Below are positions 11,261 through 20,984 of a stretch of DNA of 64,000 bases, piece by piece. Position 1 is the stretch's first letter. Each line of letters opens with the position of its first letter. Source of the stretch: Gammaproteobacteria bacterium. Lineage in GTDB: Bacteria > Pseudomonadota > Gammaproteobacteria > HTCC5015. The translations under genes were made by a program, and so were the position numbers. The notes beneath the pieces were generated by a model. The model saw only the letters and a list, made by a program, of their open reading frames with translations, was not told where the DNA came from and did no database searches. Where the stretch lies: contig JANQRI010000005.1 in NCBI GenBank assembly GCA_028284675.1, forward strand, positions 62,001-126,000, written 5' to 3'.

Positions 11261-14200
11261 TGCGCTTCCGGTACGCGATTTTGTATTATTTGCTCGGTGG
11301 TTTGCCGTCAGTCGCGGTTTTTGCGCAGGATGATGTAACGGATAAAAACTGTCCGCAAGGTATTTGTCAGGTGATACCCGATTGCGAGGCGGAGGGCCTA
11401 AGTGAAGAAGAATGCGAGTCATATCAGCGTTCCCGTGCACGCGGGCGTATGCAGGACCAAAATAAAATTATTGAACCGGGTTTTTCGTTACGGAAAACCA
11501 AATTGCCACAGAACAGTGAAATGCTGTTACCGGACGAGGCATTTACACTGTGGATGCAGGACGAAGAGCAGTTCCGGCCGCAGCAGGATGATGAAGTGGT
11601 TTTTGAAAAACGGATTGTGCAGGATGCAGAGACTATCAAGCTCGATGGGCTTGTTGATCCGGTTCGCTTTAGTTCCGGGCGTGACGATATTCCGGAGGAG
11701 TTTATTGGCCAGCTTCGTGATGTACTGAATGATATGCAGGGGCGTGCCAATGTCCGCTTGCATTTTATCGGCCATACCGATAATCAGGCTTTAAGTGGCG
11801 CATCAAAAGCGCGCTACGGTGACAACATCGGTTTGTCTGCAGCCCGCAGCCGGATGGTCGCCGAGTTTTTTCAACGTGCGCTGGGCTTGCCGCCTGAGGC
11901 GGTTTCATTTGAAGGTCGTGGTGCTGATGAACCGTTAGGGTCGAATGATACCGCAAGTGGCAGAGCGTTAAACCGGCGTGTCGAAGTGGAAGTCTGGTAC
12001 GATGAAATTACCGAGAGAGAGGTTGAAGAGCAGGCGATCGGTGGGCCGGAAATGACCCGAATAAAAGTCTGCCGCGTGATGCAGCGTTGTATTTACAAAC
12101 GCAAAACAGGCAACTACAAAAAAATTCAGGTCATTAACGCGGTACCGCCGTTACGTTACGAAGGTACCCAGGTTGATATTGACAGTGCATATTTTTCACG
12201 TTTGCGTAAAGCGCTGGCTGATGTTGAGGATATGCCGAATGTTGCGATCCGGGTGGTCGGGCATACCGATAACCAGCCGCTGACCGGCGCTGTAGAACGC
12301 ATTTACACCGACCGAATTAATTTGTCGAAAGCATTGGCGAACCGGGTTGCACGGGTTATTCAGGAAACATTGAAACTCTCGAATACCGACGTAAGTGCTT
12401 TTGGAAAAGGCGAAACTGCACCGGTTGCACCGAATACCACTGCCAGCGGCCGGGCATTGAACCGCAGGGTTGAGGTGGAAATCTGGCATGATGATCCACG
12501 CGGCACTACCGTAAGCAAGCCGCTCGCCTGTCCGGGTGCGGCAGAGGCTGAGATGGTTACGCAAAAATATGAAGATGAAAAAATCATCGTGCCGTTCAAA
12601 AACGGTCAGCCGGCGTATCCGAATGGGTTTGTGCCGCGCGTGCAACGTATTCTGACCGAGTTGCGCGATAAAACCAATGTGCGCATCAATTTCTCCGGCC
12701 ATACGACCAATGAGCGCCTGACCCGGCGCGCGGCCATGGTTTACGGTGATCATATGGGCTTGTCTGAGGCGCGTGGCCGACGGGTGATGCGCTATACACA
12801 GGAGCAGCTGCAACTGACCGACGAACAGGTTCAGCATGAAGGCCGCGGTTTTATCGAGCCATTAAATAAACCGGATGATTCACCGTTTGCGCGTAAAACA
12901 TTCAGTCGCCTCGGCCAGGATAATGATCCAATCGTGAACCCGGCCGATGCGCGGGTTGAACTGGAATTTTTATTCGATGAACTGGCCAAGGTTGAAGAGG
13001 ACCCGAATCTGGAAATCGTGCCGGTCATGCAGGAAGAGCAGCCGGTCAGCCCGTTTTCATTGCAGCCGATCAGAGTCACCGTGGATGGGGTTACGCTGGA
13101 TGATTCACGCCGGCATTCAGCCGATGTGCAGCGTTGTACCGATCTGGAGCTGGATAAGGTCAATATACAGCTTGCATACGATAATTTGCGTCAGTCACCG
13201 CGACTGAATGTGCAGGCCGTGCCGGCAACCGTAACATTTTGGGATGATCCGGATACCGAGCCGATGGAAAACAAAGTGCGGTTCAAAGCCTATTCAAATT
13301 ACCGCGCTTATATCGCGCGTGCTGAAGTGCGTGTTTATGATGCAGAGCAGTCTCTGCAGTCCGAGCCGCTGGAAGTGCTGCCGCTAAATGAAGAGCTTTA
13401 TGCGGAATGGTGGTGGATACCCGAGATCCGGCCGTTCGAAGGACCGGTCAAAGAGCTGCGTTACGTGCTGCGTGTATACGACGATAAAGGCCGTTTCGAT
13501 CAAACCGCCGCGAAACCACTGTGGGTGGTTAATCAGTTGAAATCGCCGGAATTTTTGCAGGAAATGGATACTGTTGCGGAACAACGTGTGGTGTATGGTG
13601 AAAATCACCTGGCGAAGCGCGGTATTCCGGTCAATGGCGGCACGATCACCGTGAACGGTGAGCAGGTTGCTGATGGTTATACGGTATGGATTATGAATCA
13701 GGCGGTGCCGCTGTCTGAGGACAACGCATTTGTTACTGAGCAGATTATTCCCGATGGCTTGCATTCAGTTGAAGTTGCCGTGTTGGATGGTGAAGGGAGC
13801 GGTAGTTTGTATCTGCGTGATCTCAGGTTAAAACGCAGTGACTGGTTTTATGTCGGTATCGCGGATCTGACGCTGGGTGTTGATGATACCGAAGGGCCGG
13901 CCGCGTTGGTGACCACCGATGATACTCATTATGAGAGTGATTTTTGGGCGGATGGCCGTATTGCGTTTTACACCAAAGGCAAAACCAAAGGTGATTTTAC
14001 GATCACCGCAAGTGCGGACAGTCGCGAAGAGCCGTTAGAAGACTTGTTCAGCAATTTTGACCAGAAAGACCCTGATGCGGTTTTTCGTCGGCTTGATCCT
14101 GATTACTTTTACCCGACTTACGGTGATGACAGCACCACAATAGAAGATGCACCGACCAGTGGCCGGTTTTTCGTGAAAGCTGAAAAAAATGAATCGTATG

Positions 14201-16512
14201 CAATGTGGGGTAATTTTGAAACCAAGCTTTACGATACTGATCTGGCGCAAATAGACCGGGTGCTTTATGGCGCGAATCTGCATTATGAAAGTTTAAGTAC
14301 CACTGAGTATGGTGAGAACCGCACTGAGACGGATTTATTTATTGCCGAGCCGGGCACTTTGCTGGCCCGGGAAGAATTCCGCGGTACCGGTGGTTCGCTA
14401 TATTTTCTGCAACGCCGTGATATTACGCAAGGCTCTGAACGCCTGCGTATAGAAGTGCGTGATAAAGATTCAGATATCGTTTTACAGGTTACCAATCTGG
14501 TATATGCACAGGATTATGATATTGACTACATCCAGGGCAGGGTATTATTAAATGAGCCGCTGGCCTCTACCGCTGATGATGGCCTGTTGGTGCAAAATGG
14601 TTCATTGAGCGGTAACCCGGTTTATCTGGTGGCTCGATATGAATACACGCCCGGTTTTGAGGAGTTGGATGATGTCGCAACCGGTGGCCGGGTCGCACAC
14701 TGGTTTGGTAACAAGTTTAAAGTCGGTGCAAGCTTTTCGAATCAGGAACAACTCGGCGAAGTGCAGGATTTGGCCGGTATTGATCTAACTATCCGCAAGA
14801 CGCCGGCGACTTATCTGAAACTGGAGTCGGCGAAAACCGAAGGGCCGGCATTTGGACAGACGTTTTCAAATGACGGCGGTTTCCAGTTTAACAACCTTAA
14901 TTTTACCGCTGACCCGGAAACCGATGCGGCTGCGCAACGCCTGGAAGCAGCTGCACAACTAAGCGACTTGTTTGGCAATACACCGGGTAAAGTGACGTTG
15001 TATCTGCAGGAACGCGAGGCCGGGTTTGCGGCGCCGGGTCAGATTACCAATACCGACGTGTCGCAGGCCGGAGCAAGTGTGAATATGCCGGTCGGCAGCC
15101 GCTGGAATATTTTTGCAAAACTGGATGAACGTGATCAGGAGCAGGGTTTGTCAACATCGGCGATTGAGGTTGATACCCGCTATAAGCTGACCGATCAATG
15201 GCGTTTAAGCTGGGGTGTGCGTGCTGATGAGCGTGAAGATGACTCGGTTGTTGTGCCCGGGACCCAGACCACCGGCAAGCGCACTGATCTGTCATTCGAA
15301 GCGGCCTATGACAGCCTCGGCGACTGGTCGGTTTACGGATTTGTGCAGGGCACTGCCGATACCACCGAGAGTCGCGAAGACAACAGCCGGGCAGGCGTCG
15401 GTTCGGCATATCAGCTGTCGGACCGTTTAAAGCTCGATGCTGAAGTCTCCGGCGGTGACGGCGGTTCCGGCGGGCGCCTGGGAATCGATTATCTGGTCAC
15501 CGACAGGACTAATCTATATCTTGCATATGCGCTGGAAAACGAACGTTCCGATACCGGCCTGCGCGCCCGTAATGGCCGTGCGACCGCCGGTTTCCGCACG
15601 CGCTATTCAGATGCATTAAGTGTATACGGTGAAGAGCGACTGCTGTTCGGTGAGCAACCTTCAGGGTTGACCCACGCTTACGGTATTGATATTGCACCGG
15701 CGGATAAATGGACTCTGGGCATTTCTGTTGAGGCCGGCACGTTGGAGGATAATAATTCCGGCGCTGAAACCGAGCGTACCGCAGTGGGTTTGTCGGCCGG
15801 ATTTGGTGGCGACAGAGTCCGGTATGCAACAGCGATTGAGCTACGTGAAGACATTACCGATGTTTCAGAGCGTAATACCTATTTGCTAAAAAATACTTTA
15901 TCGGTACAGCTCAGCCCCAGCTGGCGCACGATCGGCAAACTGAATATATCCGAGAGCGAAAGTTCCGCCGGTGAATTTTTCGACGGCGATTTCACCGAGT
16001 TTATTCTCGGTTATGCATACCGCCCGGTATATCATGACCGCCTGAACATGTTGTTCAAATACACATTTTTTGAAAACTTGCCGTCGCCTGAGCAGGAAAC
16101 CACGAACAATGGCGCACGCGCGGATTTTATTCAGCGCAGCAATATTGTATCAGTGGACGCGACCTATGATCTGACCAAGCGCTGGACTTTGGGTACCAAG
16201 TTGGCACGGCGTATCGGTGAGGTTTCTTTGGACCGAATTGATCCGCAGTTTTTTGAAAGTAATGCGAACCTGATTGTATTGCGGGCCGACTGGCATATTG
16301 TCCGCACCTGGGATTTGTTGGTCGAGGCGCGCGCGTTGGAGGTTGAAGAGGCCCAGGATGCCCGCGATGGGTTTTTGGTCGCCGGTTACCGGCATTTGGG
16401 CAACAATTTAAAAATCGGTGTCGGTTATAATTTTACCGATTTCTCTGATGACCTGACCGATCTGGATTTTGACAGCCAGGGTTTGTTTATCAATATTGTC
16501 GGGAAATTGTAA
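11260..16512 (+). CDS. Outer-membrane protein with three OmpA-like domains and a C-terminal beta-barrel-like region
   Basis: About 1,750 residues. The ATG at 11260 shares its A with the upstream TGA; a GTG one codon earlier is possible. A signal peptide (MRFRYAILYYLLGG... to AVFAQ) is followed by three OmpA-like domains at about residues 133-250, 298-415 and 443-575. Each has a GHTDN- or GHTTN-type motif, and the first two end in GRALNRRVEVE. A beta-sandwich-like middle (about 610-870) leads to a long region of alternating hydrophobic and aromatic strands (about 900-1751). The protein ends in INIVGKL, as barrels often end in hydrophobic or aromatic residues. Canonical OmpA has the barrel first; here the order is reversed and the peptidoglycan-binding unit is tripled. 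Coupling to the giant DUF11 protein suggests it anchors or displays that partner. That role is inference. Confidence 0.8.
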   Translation: MRFRYAILYYLLGGLPSVAVFAQDDVTDKNCPQGICQVIPDCEAEGLSEEECESYQRSRARGRMQDQNKIIEPGFSLRKTKLPQNSEMLLPDEAFTLWMQDEEQFRPQQDDEVVFEKRIVQDAETIKLDGLVDPVRFSSGRDDIPEEFIGQLRDVLNDMQGRANVRLHFIGHTDNQALSGASKARYGDNIGLSAARSRMVAEFFQRALGLPPEAVSFEGRGADEPLGSNDTASGRALNRRVEVEVWYDEITEREVEEQAIGGPEMTRIKVCRVMQRCIYKRKTGNYKKIQVINAVPPLRYEGTQVDIDSAYFSRLRKALADVEDMPNVAIRVVGHTDNQPLTGAVERIYTDRINLSKALANRVARVIQETLKLSNTDVSAFGKGETAPVAPNTTASGRALNRRVEVEIWHDDPRGTTVSKPLACPGAAEAEMVTQKYEDEKIIVPFKNGQPAYPNGFVPRVQRILTELRDKTNVRINFSGHTTNERLTRRAAMVYGDHMGLSEARGRRVMRYTQEQLQLTDEQVQHEGRGFIEPLNKPDDSPFARKTFSRLGQDNDPIVNPADARVELEFLFDELAKVEEDPNLEIVPVMQEEQPVSPFSLQPIRVTVDGVTLDDSRRHSADVQRCTDLELDKVNIQLAYDNLRQSPRLNVQAVPATVTFWDDPDTEPMENKVRFKAYSNYRAYIARAEVRVYDAEQSLQSEPLEVLPLNEELYAEWWWIPEIRPFEGPVKELRYVLRVYDDKGRFDQTAAKPLWVVNQLKSPEFLQEMDTVAEQRVVYGENHLAKRGIPVNGGTITVNGEQVADGYTVWIMNQAVPLSEDNAFVTEQIIPDGLHSVEVAVLDGEGSGSLYLRDLRLKRSDWFYVGIADLTLGVDDTEGPAALVTTDDTHYESDFWADGRIAFYTKGKTKGDFTITASADSREEPLEDLFSNFDQKDPDAVFRRLDPDYFYPTYGDDSTTIEDAPTSGRFFVKAEKNESYAMWGNFETKLYDTDLAQIDRVLYGANLHYESLSTTEYGENRTETDLFIAEPGTLLAREEFRGTGGSLYFLQRRDITQGSERLRIEVRDKDSDIVLQVTNLVYAQDYDIDYIQGRVLLNEPLASTADDGLLVQNGSLSGNPVYLVARYEYTPGFEELDDVATGGRVAHWFGNKFKVGASFSNQEQLGEVQDLAGIDLTIRKTPATYLKLESAKTEGPAFGQTFSNDGGFQFNNLNFTADPETDAAAQRLEAAAQLSDLFGNTPGKVTLYLQEREAGFAAPGQITNTDVSQAGASVNMPVGSRWNIFAKLDERDQEQGLSTSAIEVDTRYKLTDQWRLSWGVRADEREDDSVVVPGTQTTGKRTDLSFEAAYDSLGDWSVYGFVQGTADTTESREDNSRAGVGSAYQLSDRLKLDAEVSGGDGGSGGRLGIDYLVTDRTNLYLAYALENERSDTGLRARNGRATAGFRTRYSDALSVYGEERLLFGEQPSGLTHAYGIDIAPADKWTLGISVEAGTLEDNNSGAETERTAVGLSAGFGGDRVRYATAIELREDITDVSERNTYLLKNTLSVQLSPSWRTIGKLNISESESSAGEFFDGDFTEFILGYAYRPVYHDRLNMLFKYTFFENLPSPEQETTNNGARADFIQRSNIVSVDATYDLTKRWTLGTKLARRIGEVSLDRIDPQFFESNANLIVLRADWHIVRTWDLLVEARALEVEEAQDARDGFLVAGYRHLGNNLKIGVGYNFTDFSDDLTDLDFDSQGLFINIVGKL

Positions 16513-16626
16513 TTTTTAACTGCGAAAAAATTTCTGATTTTTGTAATGGCTTTATTCTTTGATTGGGTGAAGTAGTGACTTATGGTTCAGTAATAATATC
16601 AGGGCAATAAAGACATGATCAGATGA

Positions 16627-16908
16627 TTAACTAACCAGAACGCCCTGCCAGAATGCAATATGATTTTTTATCGCTGCTGCTTTTGGTTTGGGGTCCGGAT
16701 AATACCATGCGGCAGCATAATTGGTTTCACCATTGACTGTAATATCATAATAGCTCGCGGTGCCTTTCCATGGACATACAGTTTGTTTGTCACTCTTTAT
16801 AAAGTATTCGTGATTAATCGCATCGGGTGGAAAATAGTGATTACCTTCTATAACGACGCAATCGTTGCTTTCCGCTAATATGGTTCCGTTCCAGATCGCT
16901 TGGGTCAT
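16627..16908 (-). CDS. DUF427 domain protein
   Basis: Encodes 93 residues starting MTQAIWNG, preceded by AGGAG on the minus strand; a GTG 21 bases upstream would add seven residues but has no better ribosome site. The whole protein is one DUF427 domain. Recognisable features are the opening AIWNGTILAES, the VVIEGNHYFPPDAI stretch, the CPWKG motif with SYYDI after it, and the AAWYYPDPKPKA end. The family is small, cytoplasmic and widespread, with no settled biochemical function. The gene stands alone and is transcribed away from its right-hand neighbour. Confidence 0.85.
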   Translation of the reverse strand: MTQAIWNGTILAESNDCVVIEGNHYFPPDAINHEYFIKSDKQTVCPWKGTASYYDITVNGETNYAAAWYYPDPKPKAAAIKNHIAFWQGVLVS

Positions 16909-17130
16909 ATGCTGTTGTGCTCCTTGCACTGCTGATTATGGGGTAAAATGCCAAATTCTTTAGCTCCTGGGTATTGTGACGGAATTTGCCGCTCATAAGC
17001 AACTGAGATCCGTGTAGTATGGTTATTGAATATAAAACCAATAGAGTTGAAAATTGTCCATATGCGCTATGTTATCGAAATATATGAATATAGGTGGCGA
17101 TTGTTGCCGGTTTGTCGGTGGTCTCAATAA

Positions 17131-17796
17131 ATGAACCCGGTTCGGTTAATGGCTGTTTCCACGAACAGTGCCAGGCGGAGGCTAATAAGCCTGTTTAGTA
17201 TCGTGGCGATATTGTGTGCGTCCGTCGTTTTGGGGCATGTCAGCGCTACGGGTAATTTATCGATTGCCGGTGAATGGGTTTTTGATGTTGAAAAAAGTGA
17301 TGATCTGCATAAATCGCTGGCCAAGCGCCTGGAGTTTTTGGATCTTTCGTCGGCAAGACGCGTGAACACATCGGATGGTCCGGTTGTGCTGGGCAAAGTG
17401 CGGCGGCGTCCGACTGAAAAACAGATAACTGAGCTGATTCAGGCGCTGGACAAAATAGTGCCGTTAAAACCGCTGGTGAAAACCTATCATCAGGGGGCGG
17501 TTGTGAACCTGTTTTATGCGGATGGCCGTGAGCGACGGATTTATACCGACGGGCGTGATTCGGCAACAACTGTGCAGAGCACGGCGATGAATCATGATCA
17601 ACAACTGGTGATTGCCGCCTGGGAGGAGCAGGCTCTCATAGTAGAGACCAACACCAATTCCGGTATAGAGATTTTGGAAAGCTATAAAGTTAACCAGGAA
17701 GATGGGAGTTTGCAGGTGATTATTTCGGTCGACTCGGCCGCATTGCCGAAATCCCTGCAGGTCAACTACGTGTATTTGCCGGTGTTGGCGGATTAG
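17131..17796 (+). CDS. Hypothetical secreted protein
   Basis: Encodes 221 residues. The N-terminus has a basic stretch (SARRR) followed by a hydrophobic segment, LFSIVAILCASVVLG, ending VSA, so a signal peptide is likely. The first ATG is weakly supported, and ATG 17149 is an alternative. Just after the putative cleavage site comes SIAGEWVFDVEKSDD, like the G-x-W-x-x-D-x-x-K-S-D opening seen in several small secreted beta-barrel or lipocalin-like families. I do not recognise the family. It lies 60 bases before dusA and could be co-transcribed with it. Confidence 0.6.
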   Translation: MNPVRLMAVSTNSARRRLISLFSIVAILCASVVLGHVSATGNLSIAGEWVFDVEKSDDLHKSLAKRLEFLDLSSARRVNTSDGPVVLGKVRRRPTEKQITELIQALDKIVPLKPLVKTYHQGAVVNLFYADGRERRIYTDGRDSATTVQSTAMNHDQQLVIAAWEEQALIVETNTNSGIEILESYKVNQEDGSLQVIISVDSAALPKSLQVNYVYLPVLAD

Positions 17797-17856
17797 ATTT
17801 GTTAAAATACCGATCTGGTTATTTTTTCCTTTTAATGCTGACGGGCTGGTAAAAAA

Positions 17857-18855
17857 ATGCAGGCAGCAAATTGCCCAAACAAAGTTGCTGATACCTCTAT
17901 TGACCGACGCTTTTGTATAGCGCCGATGATGGATTGGACCGACCGGCATTGCCGGTATTTGCTGCGCCTGATTTTTCCACGGGCTTTGTTATACACTGAA
18001 ATGGTTACAACCGGTGCGATTATATTTGGCGACCGGCAGCGTTTCTTGGCATTTGATTCTTTTGAGCATTCACTCGCATTGCAGTTAGGCGGCAATGATC
18101 CAAAGGCGATGGCGGAGTGCGCGCGTATTGCCGAGGGCTATGGTTATGATGAAATTAATTTAAATATCGGTTGCCCGAGTGATCGTGTACAATCAGGCGC
18201 GTTCGGCGCGTGTCTCATGGCGGAACCTGAAACAGTTGCTGCTTGTGTTGCGGCGATTAAAAGCACGGTGGGTATCCCGGTGACGGTTAAAACCCGCACA
18301 GGTATTGATGATCTTGATGAGCAAGAGTGCTTGTACCGCTTGATTGAAATGGTTGCCGCGGCAGGTTGTGAGACATTTATAATACATGCACGCAAGGCCT
18401 GGCTGAAAGGTTTGAGTCCGAAGCAAAACCGCGAGGTGCCGCCGCTGAATTATCCGCTGGTGCGGCAGTTGAAGCAGGATTTTCCGGCTTTAGAAATTGT
18501 TTTAAACGGCGGTCTGAAAACTGAGCAAAGTATTGTTACACAACTGCAATATGTAGATGGTGTAATGGTGGGGCGTGAAGCTTATCAAAACCCTTTTGGT
18601 TTGCTGGGAGCATATCAAAAGGTTTTTGCTGAAAGTAATGTGCCTGTTGGTTGTACTCAAATTATATCCGCTTATTTGCCATATATTGAGCAACAACTGG
18701 CACAGGGTGTGCCTTTAAAACAAATGACCCGGCATATGCTGGGTTTGTTTAAAGGCATGCCGGGAGCCCGGCGCTGGCGGCGTTCTCTGGCAGAGTGTTC
18801 AGCCGAAGCCGGGCCTGAAGTTATTGAAGACGTATTACGCTGTTTGAATAACTGA
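17857..18855 (+). CDS. dusA: tRNA-dihydrouridine synthase A
   Basis: Encodes 332 residues, normal for DusA. This is a flavoenzyme that reduces uridines in the tRNA D-loop (positions 20/20a for DusA) using NADPH. The FMN-binding TIM-barrel start is RRFCIAPMMDWTDRHCR near residue 20. The motif NLNIGCPSDRVQ near residue 105 is the DusA signature around the catalytic Cys (here QSGAFGACLM). VTVKTRTGIDD, FIIHARKAWLKGLSPK and LNGGL follow in family order. The C-terminal helical tRNA-binding domain ends with GMPGARRWRR. It sits 20 bases upstream of a methyltransferase gene. Confidence 0.95.
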   Translation: MQAANCPNKVADTSIDRRFCIAPMMDWTDRHCRYLLRLIFPRALLYTEMVTTGAIIFGDRQRFLAFDSFEHSLALQLGGNDPKAMAECARIAEGYGYDEINLNIGCPSDRVQSGAFGACLMAEPETVAACVAAIKSTVGIPVTVKTRTGIDDLDEQECLYRLIEMVAAAGCETFIIHARKAWLKGLSPKQNREVPPLNYPLVRQLKQDFPALEIVLNGGLKTEQSIVTQLQYVDGVMVGREAYQNPFGLLGAYQKVFAESNVPVGCTQIISAYLPYIEQQLAQGVPLKQMTRHMLGLFKGMPGARRWRRSLAECSAEAGPEVIEDVLRCLNN

Positions 18856-18875
18856 CTTTTTATCCGGGAGTAACT

Positions 18876-19706
18876 ATGAGCCGTAAACCAAAGAAGAAGC
18901 ATAAAAAAGGGCCGACTATGGCCGAATTGGCAGACAAGCATGTGCTGTATGAGCAGTCTGTGCAGAATGTCGAATTTGAGGTCGAGTTTGTCGCCGACAC
19001 ATTTAAAAGTATACGTCAGCGTAAAGCGAGAGCGATTCGCGAGGATTTCTGTGGCACGGCAAAAGCTGCCTGTCATTGGGTTGAGCAACATAAAGACAAT
19101 ACTGCGGTCGGTGTTGATCTGGATGCTGATGTGCTGGCCTGGGGACGCAAGCATAATGTCGCGAAACTCAAGAGCAAAGAAGCCGCACGCGTTTCTTTAC
19201 TGAATAATAATGTATTGGACGTCGAAACCGATCCGGTTGATGCGGTGTTGGCGATGAATTTCAGTTACTGGTGCTTTAAAACCCGTGACATGATGCGCAC
19301 TTATTTTAAAAAAGTACATGCCGATCTGGTTGACGATGGAGTGTTCTTTCTGGATGCTTTCGGGGGCTACGAGGTCTATGAGGAAATGGAGGAAGAGACC
19401 GAGTATGATGATTTCACTTATATTTGGGATCAGGCGAAATATAATCCGCTAACCGGCGATATGACCACACATATACATTTTAAATTTCCGGACGGCTCTG
19501 AGCTGTGGCCGGCGTTTACCTATGAATGGCGCTTGTGGTCTTTACCGGAAATTCGTGAATTGCTGACTGAGGCCGGTTTTAAAAAGGTCACTATATACAG
19601 TCAGCGCTGGGATGAGGAAACCGACGAAGAAACCGAAGAGTTTTATCCGACAGAGACCATGGATGCCGATCCGGGTTGGGTGATATACATAACTGCTGAA
19701 AAATAA
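18876..19706 (+). CDS. Class I SAM-dependent methyltransferase
   Basis: Encodes 276 residues with a strongly basic N-terminus (SRKPKKKHKKG). The start is supported by GGGAG eight bases upstream. The Rossmann methyltransferase core is visible: REDFCGTAKAACHWV near residue 52 occupies the SAM-binding motif I position, and AVGVDLDADVLAWG is the acidic motif II. NNNVLD, AMNFSYWCFKTR and a DGVFFLDAFGG strand follow in order. The substrate cannot be told from sequence. The lysine-rich tail would suit binding to RNA or a ribonucleoprotein, which is speculation. It is probably in one transcript with dusA. Confidence 0.8.
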   Translation: MSRKPKKKHKKGPTMAELADKHVLYEQSVQNVEFEVEFVADTFKSIRQRKARAIREDFCGTAKAACHWVEQHKDNTAVGVDLDADVLAWGRKHNVAKLKSKEAARVSLLNNNVLDVETDPVDAVLAMNFSYWCFKTRDMMRTYFKKVHADLVDDGVFFLDAFGGYEVYEEMEEETEYDDFTYIWDQAKYNPLTGDMTTHIHFKFPDGSELWPAFTYEWRLWSLPEIRELLTEAGFKKVTIYSQRWDEETDEETEEFYPTETMDADPGWVIYITAEK

Positions 19707-19761
19707 TCCGGCCTGCATCATATTGCTTGCGGTCTTTGGTTTTGATGTTATCTTTGTCCGC

Positions 19762-20112
19762 GGAAGCCGGCCGGACAATCGCTCTGTATTCCATGTGAAT
19801 CGGGGAGGAAAGTCCGGGCTCCGTAGGGCGGAGTGCCAGGTAACACCTGGAGGGCGTGAGCCCATGGAAAGTGCCGCAGAAAATATACCGCCTAAGCCTT
19901 CCGGGCCGGTAAGGGTGAAATGGTGTGGTAAGAGCGCACCGCGCCGGTGGCAACACCGGTGGCAGGGTAAACCCCACTCGGAGCAAGACCAAATAGGAAA
20001 GTGATTGCGTGGCCCGCGCAGCTTTCGGGTAGGTCGCTACAGGTAAACGGTGACGTTTATCGCAGATGAATGATTGTCCTCGACAGAACCCGGCTTATAG
20101 GCCGGCTTCCTC
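19762..20112 (+). ncRNA. rnpB: RNase P RNA (M1 RNA)
   Basis: This is the catalytic RNA of RNase P, which trims tRNA 5' leaders. The 5' GGAAGCCGGCC pairs with the 3' GGCCGGCTTCC (P1 helix). The universally conserved GAGGAAAGTCCGGGCTCC block lies at about 19,804. The conserved AGGGTGAAATGG, GGTAAACCCC, AGACCAAATAGG and AACCCGGCTTATAGG blocks occur in type-A order. Length is about 350 nt, as in other gammaproteobacteria. The ends are set by the P1 pairing and may be a few bases off. Confidence 0.95.
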
Positions 20113-20294
20113 ACTATTATATATGGGCTTAAATGAAGGCATGGATACTCCATTTCCGCCAAAACTTCATGTGGTTTCTAGCTTGATTCTTTAACTGCTT
20201 GAATAGTCTCTTCAATCACGGAAATATTCTCTTGGGATGACGCTAAGTCCCTGTCTTTAAAAGAAAAAAAACCTAATTTTAAGTTCCATTTTAC

Positions 20295-20323
20295 TTGCAA
20301 AAAGCCTTTTTGCTTTCTATAGT
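20295..20323 (+). promoter_or_regulatory. Predicted dcw (mra) promoter
   Basis: TTGCAA at 20295-20300 and TATAGT at 20318-20323 are separated by exactly 17 bases, a good sigma-70 promoter. Transcription would start near 20,330, inside the MraZ repeats, about 125 bases before mraZ. It is the only strong promoter seen in front of the sixteen-gene cluster. Confidence 0.7.
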
Positions 20324-20361
20324 GTCGTAATGTGGCGAAAAGTGGGAAATAGTGGTAATAG
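20322..20361 (+). promoter_or_regulatory. MraZ operator: four 10-bp direct repeats
   Basis: GTGTCGTAAT, GTGGCGAAAA, GTGGGAAATA and GTGGTAATAG follow one another with perfect 10-bp spacing. MraZ is known to bind GTGG/TGGG-type repeats spaced one helical turn apart in its own promoter. The first repeat is degenerate and overlaps the end of the -10 box; the rest cover the start site, which fits autorepression. Confidence 0.85.
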
Positions 20362-20456
20362 CGCTGACAAAATAGCTGATCCAGCGATCGGTTTTGGCAG
20401 CGTATCTCCACGTTCCATGTTTTCCTGAATTGTGAAACGAGCGGCGGACAGTAGAG

Positions 20457-20927
20457 TTGTTTAAGGGCATAAATTATCTGAATCTTGATGCTAAAGGCCG
20501 TCTGGCAATGCCGGCCAAATACCGCGAGCGCCTGCAGGAAAATGGTGAAGGCAGTCTGGTTGTCACTATTGATCCCACAAATTCCGCCAAAGAGCCCTGT
20601 TTATTGCTTTACCCGCAACCGGAGTGGGAAATCATTCAGGCCAAGATTGATACCTTATCTAGTTTCAATCCTTCTTCCCGAAAGGTGCAGCGATTACTGG
20701 TTGGGCATGCCGACGATGTATTGATGGATACCAGCGGCCGCATCCTGTTACCTGCTGCGTTGCGTGAGTTTTGCAGTATGGAAAAGAAAATCGTATTGAT
20801 TGGGCAGGGCAAAAAGTTTGAGCTTTGGGACGAGGCGACCTGGGATAAATCCCGCGCCAGTTGGCTGGAGCAGGCCGTAAGCGGGTCGGAATCGTTACCG
20901 GCCGAGCTGGACTCTTTGTCATTGTGA
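20457..20927 (+). CDS. mraZ: Transcriptional regulator MraZ
   Basis: Encodes 156 residues, an AbrB-type (SpoVT/AbrB) double-domain protein. The two copies of the fold are visible as NLDAKGRLAMPAKYRERL near residue 9 and DTSGRILLPAALREF near residue 90. It forms a ring that binds the direct repeats upstream and represses the dcw operon. The start is a TTG giving MFKGINYL, matching the usual MFRGxxxL start of the family; no in-frame ATG or GTG fits better. First gene of the dcw cluster, 57 bases before rsmH. Confidence 0.95.
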   Translation: MFKGINYLNLDAKGRLAMPAKYRERLQENGEGSLVVTIDPTNSAKEPCLLLYPQPEWEIIQAKIDTLSSFNPSSRKVQRLLVGHADDVLMDTSGRILLPAALREFCSMEKKIVLIGQGKKFELWDEATWDKSRASWLEQAVSGSESLPAELDSLSL

Positions 20928-20984
20928 TAAGGCTGAATATCAGGCCTTTATTGCAACGAGCAGAGTGATTAGTAGGGGTGTGAA

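Noticed and set aside
11765..12837. Long minus-strand ORFs opposite the OmpA/barrel gene
   Set aside because: They are antisense shadows of strong domain-bearing coding sequence and show no family features.
20178..20411. Minus-strand ORF of 77 codons between rnpB and mraZ
   Set aside because: It covers the mra promoter and MraZ operator on the opposite strand, with no ribosome site or recognisable protein features.
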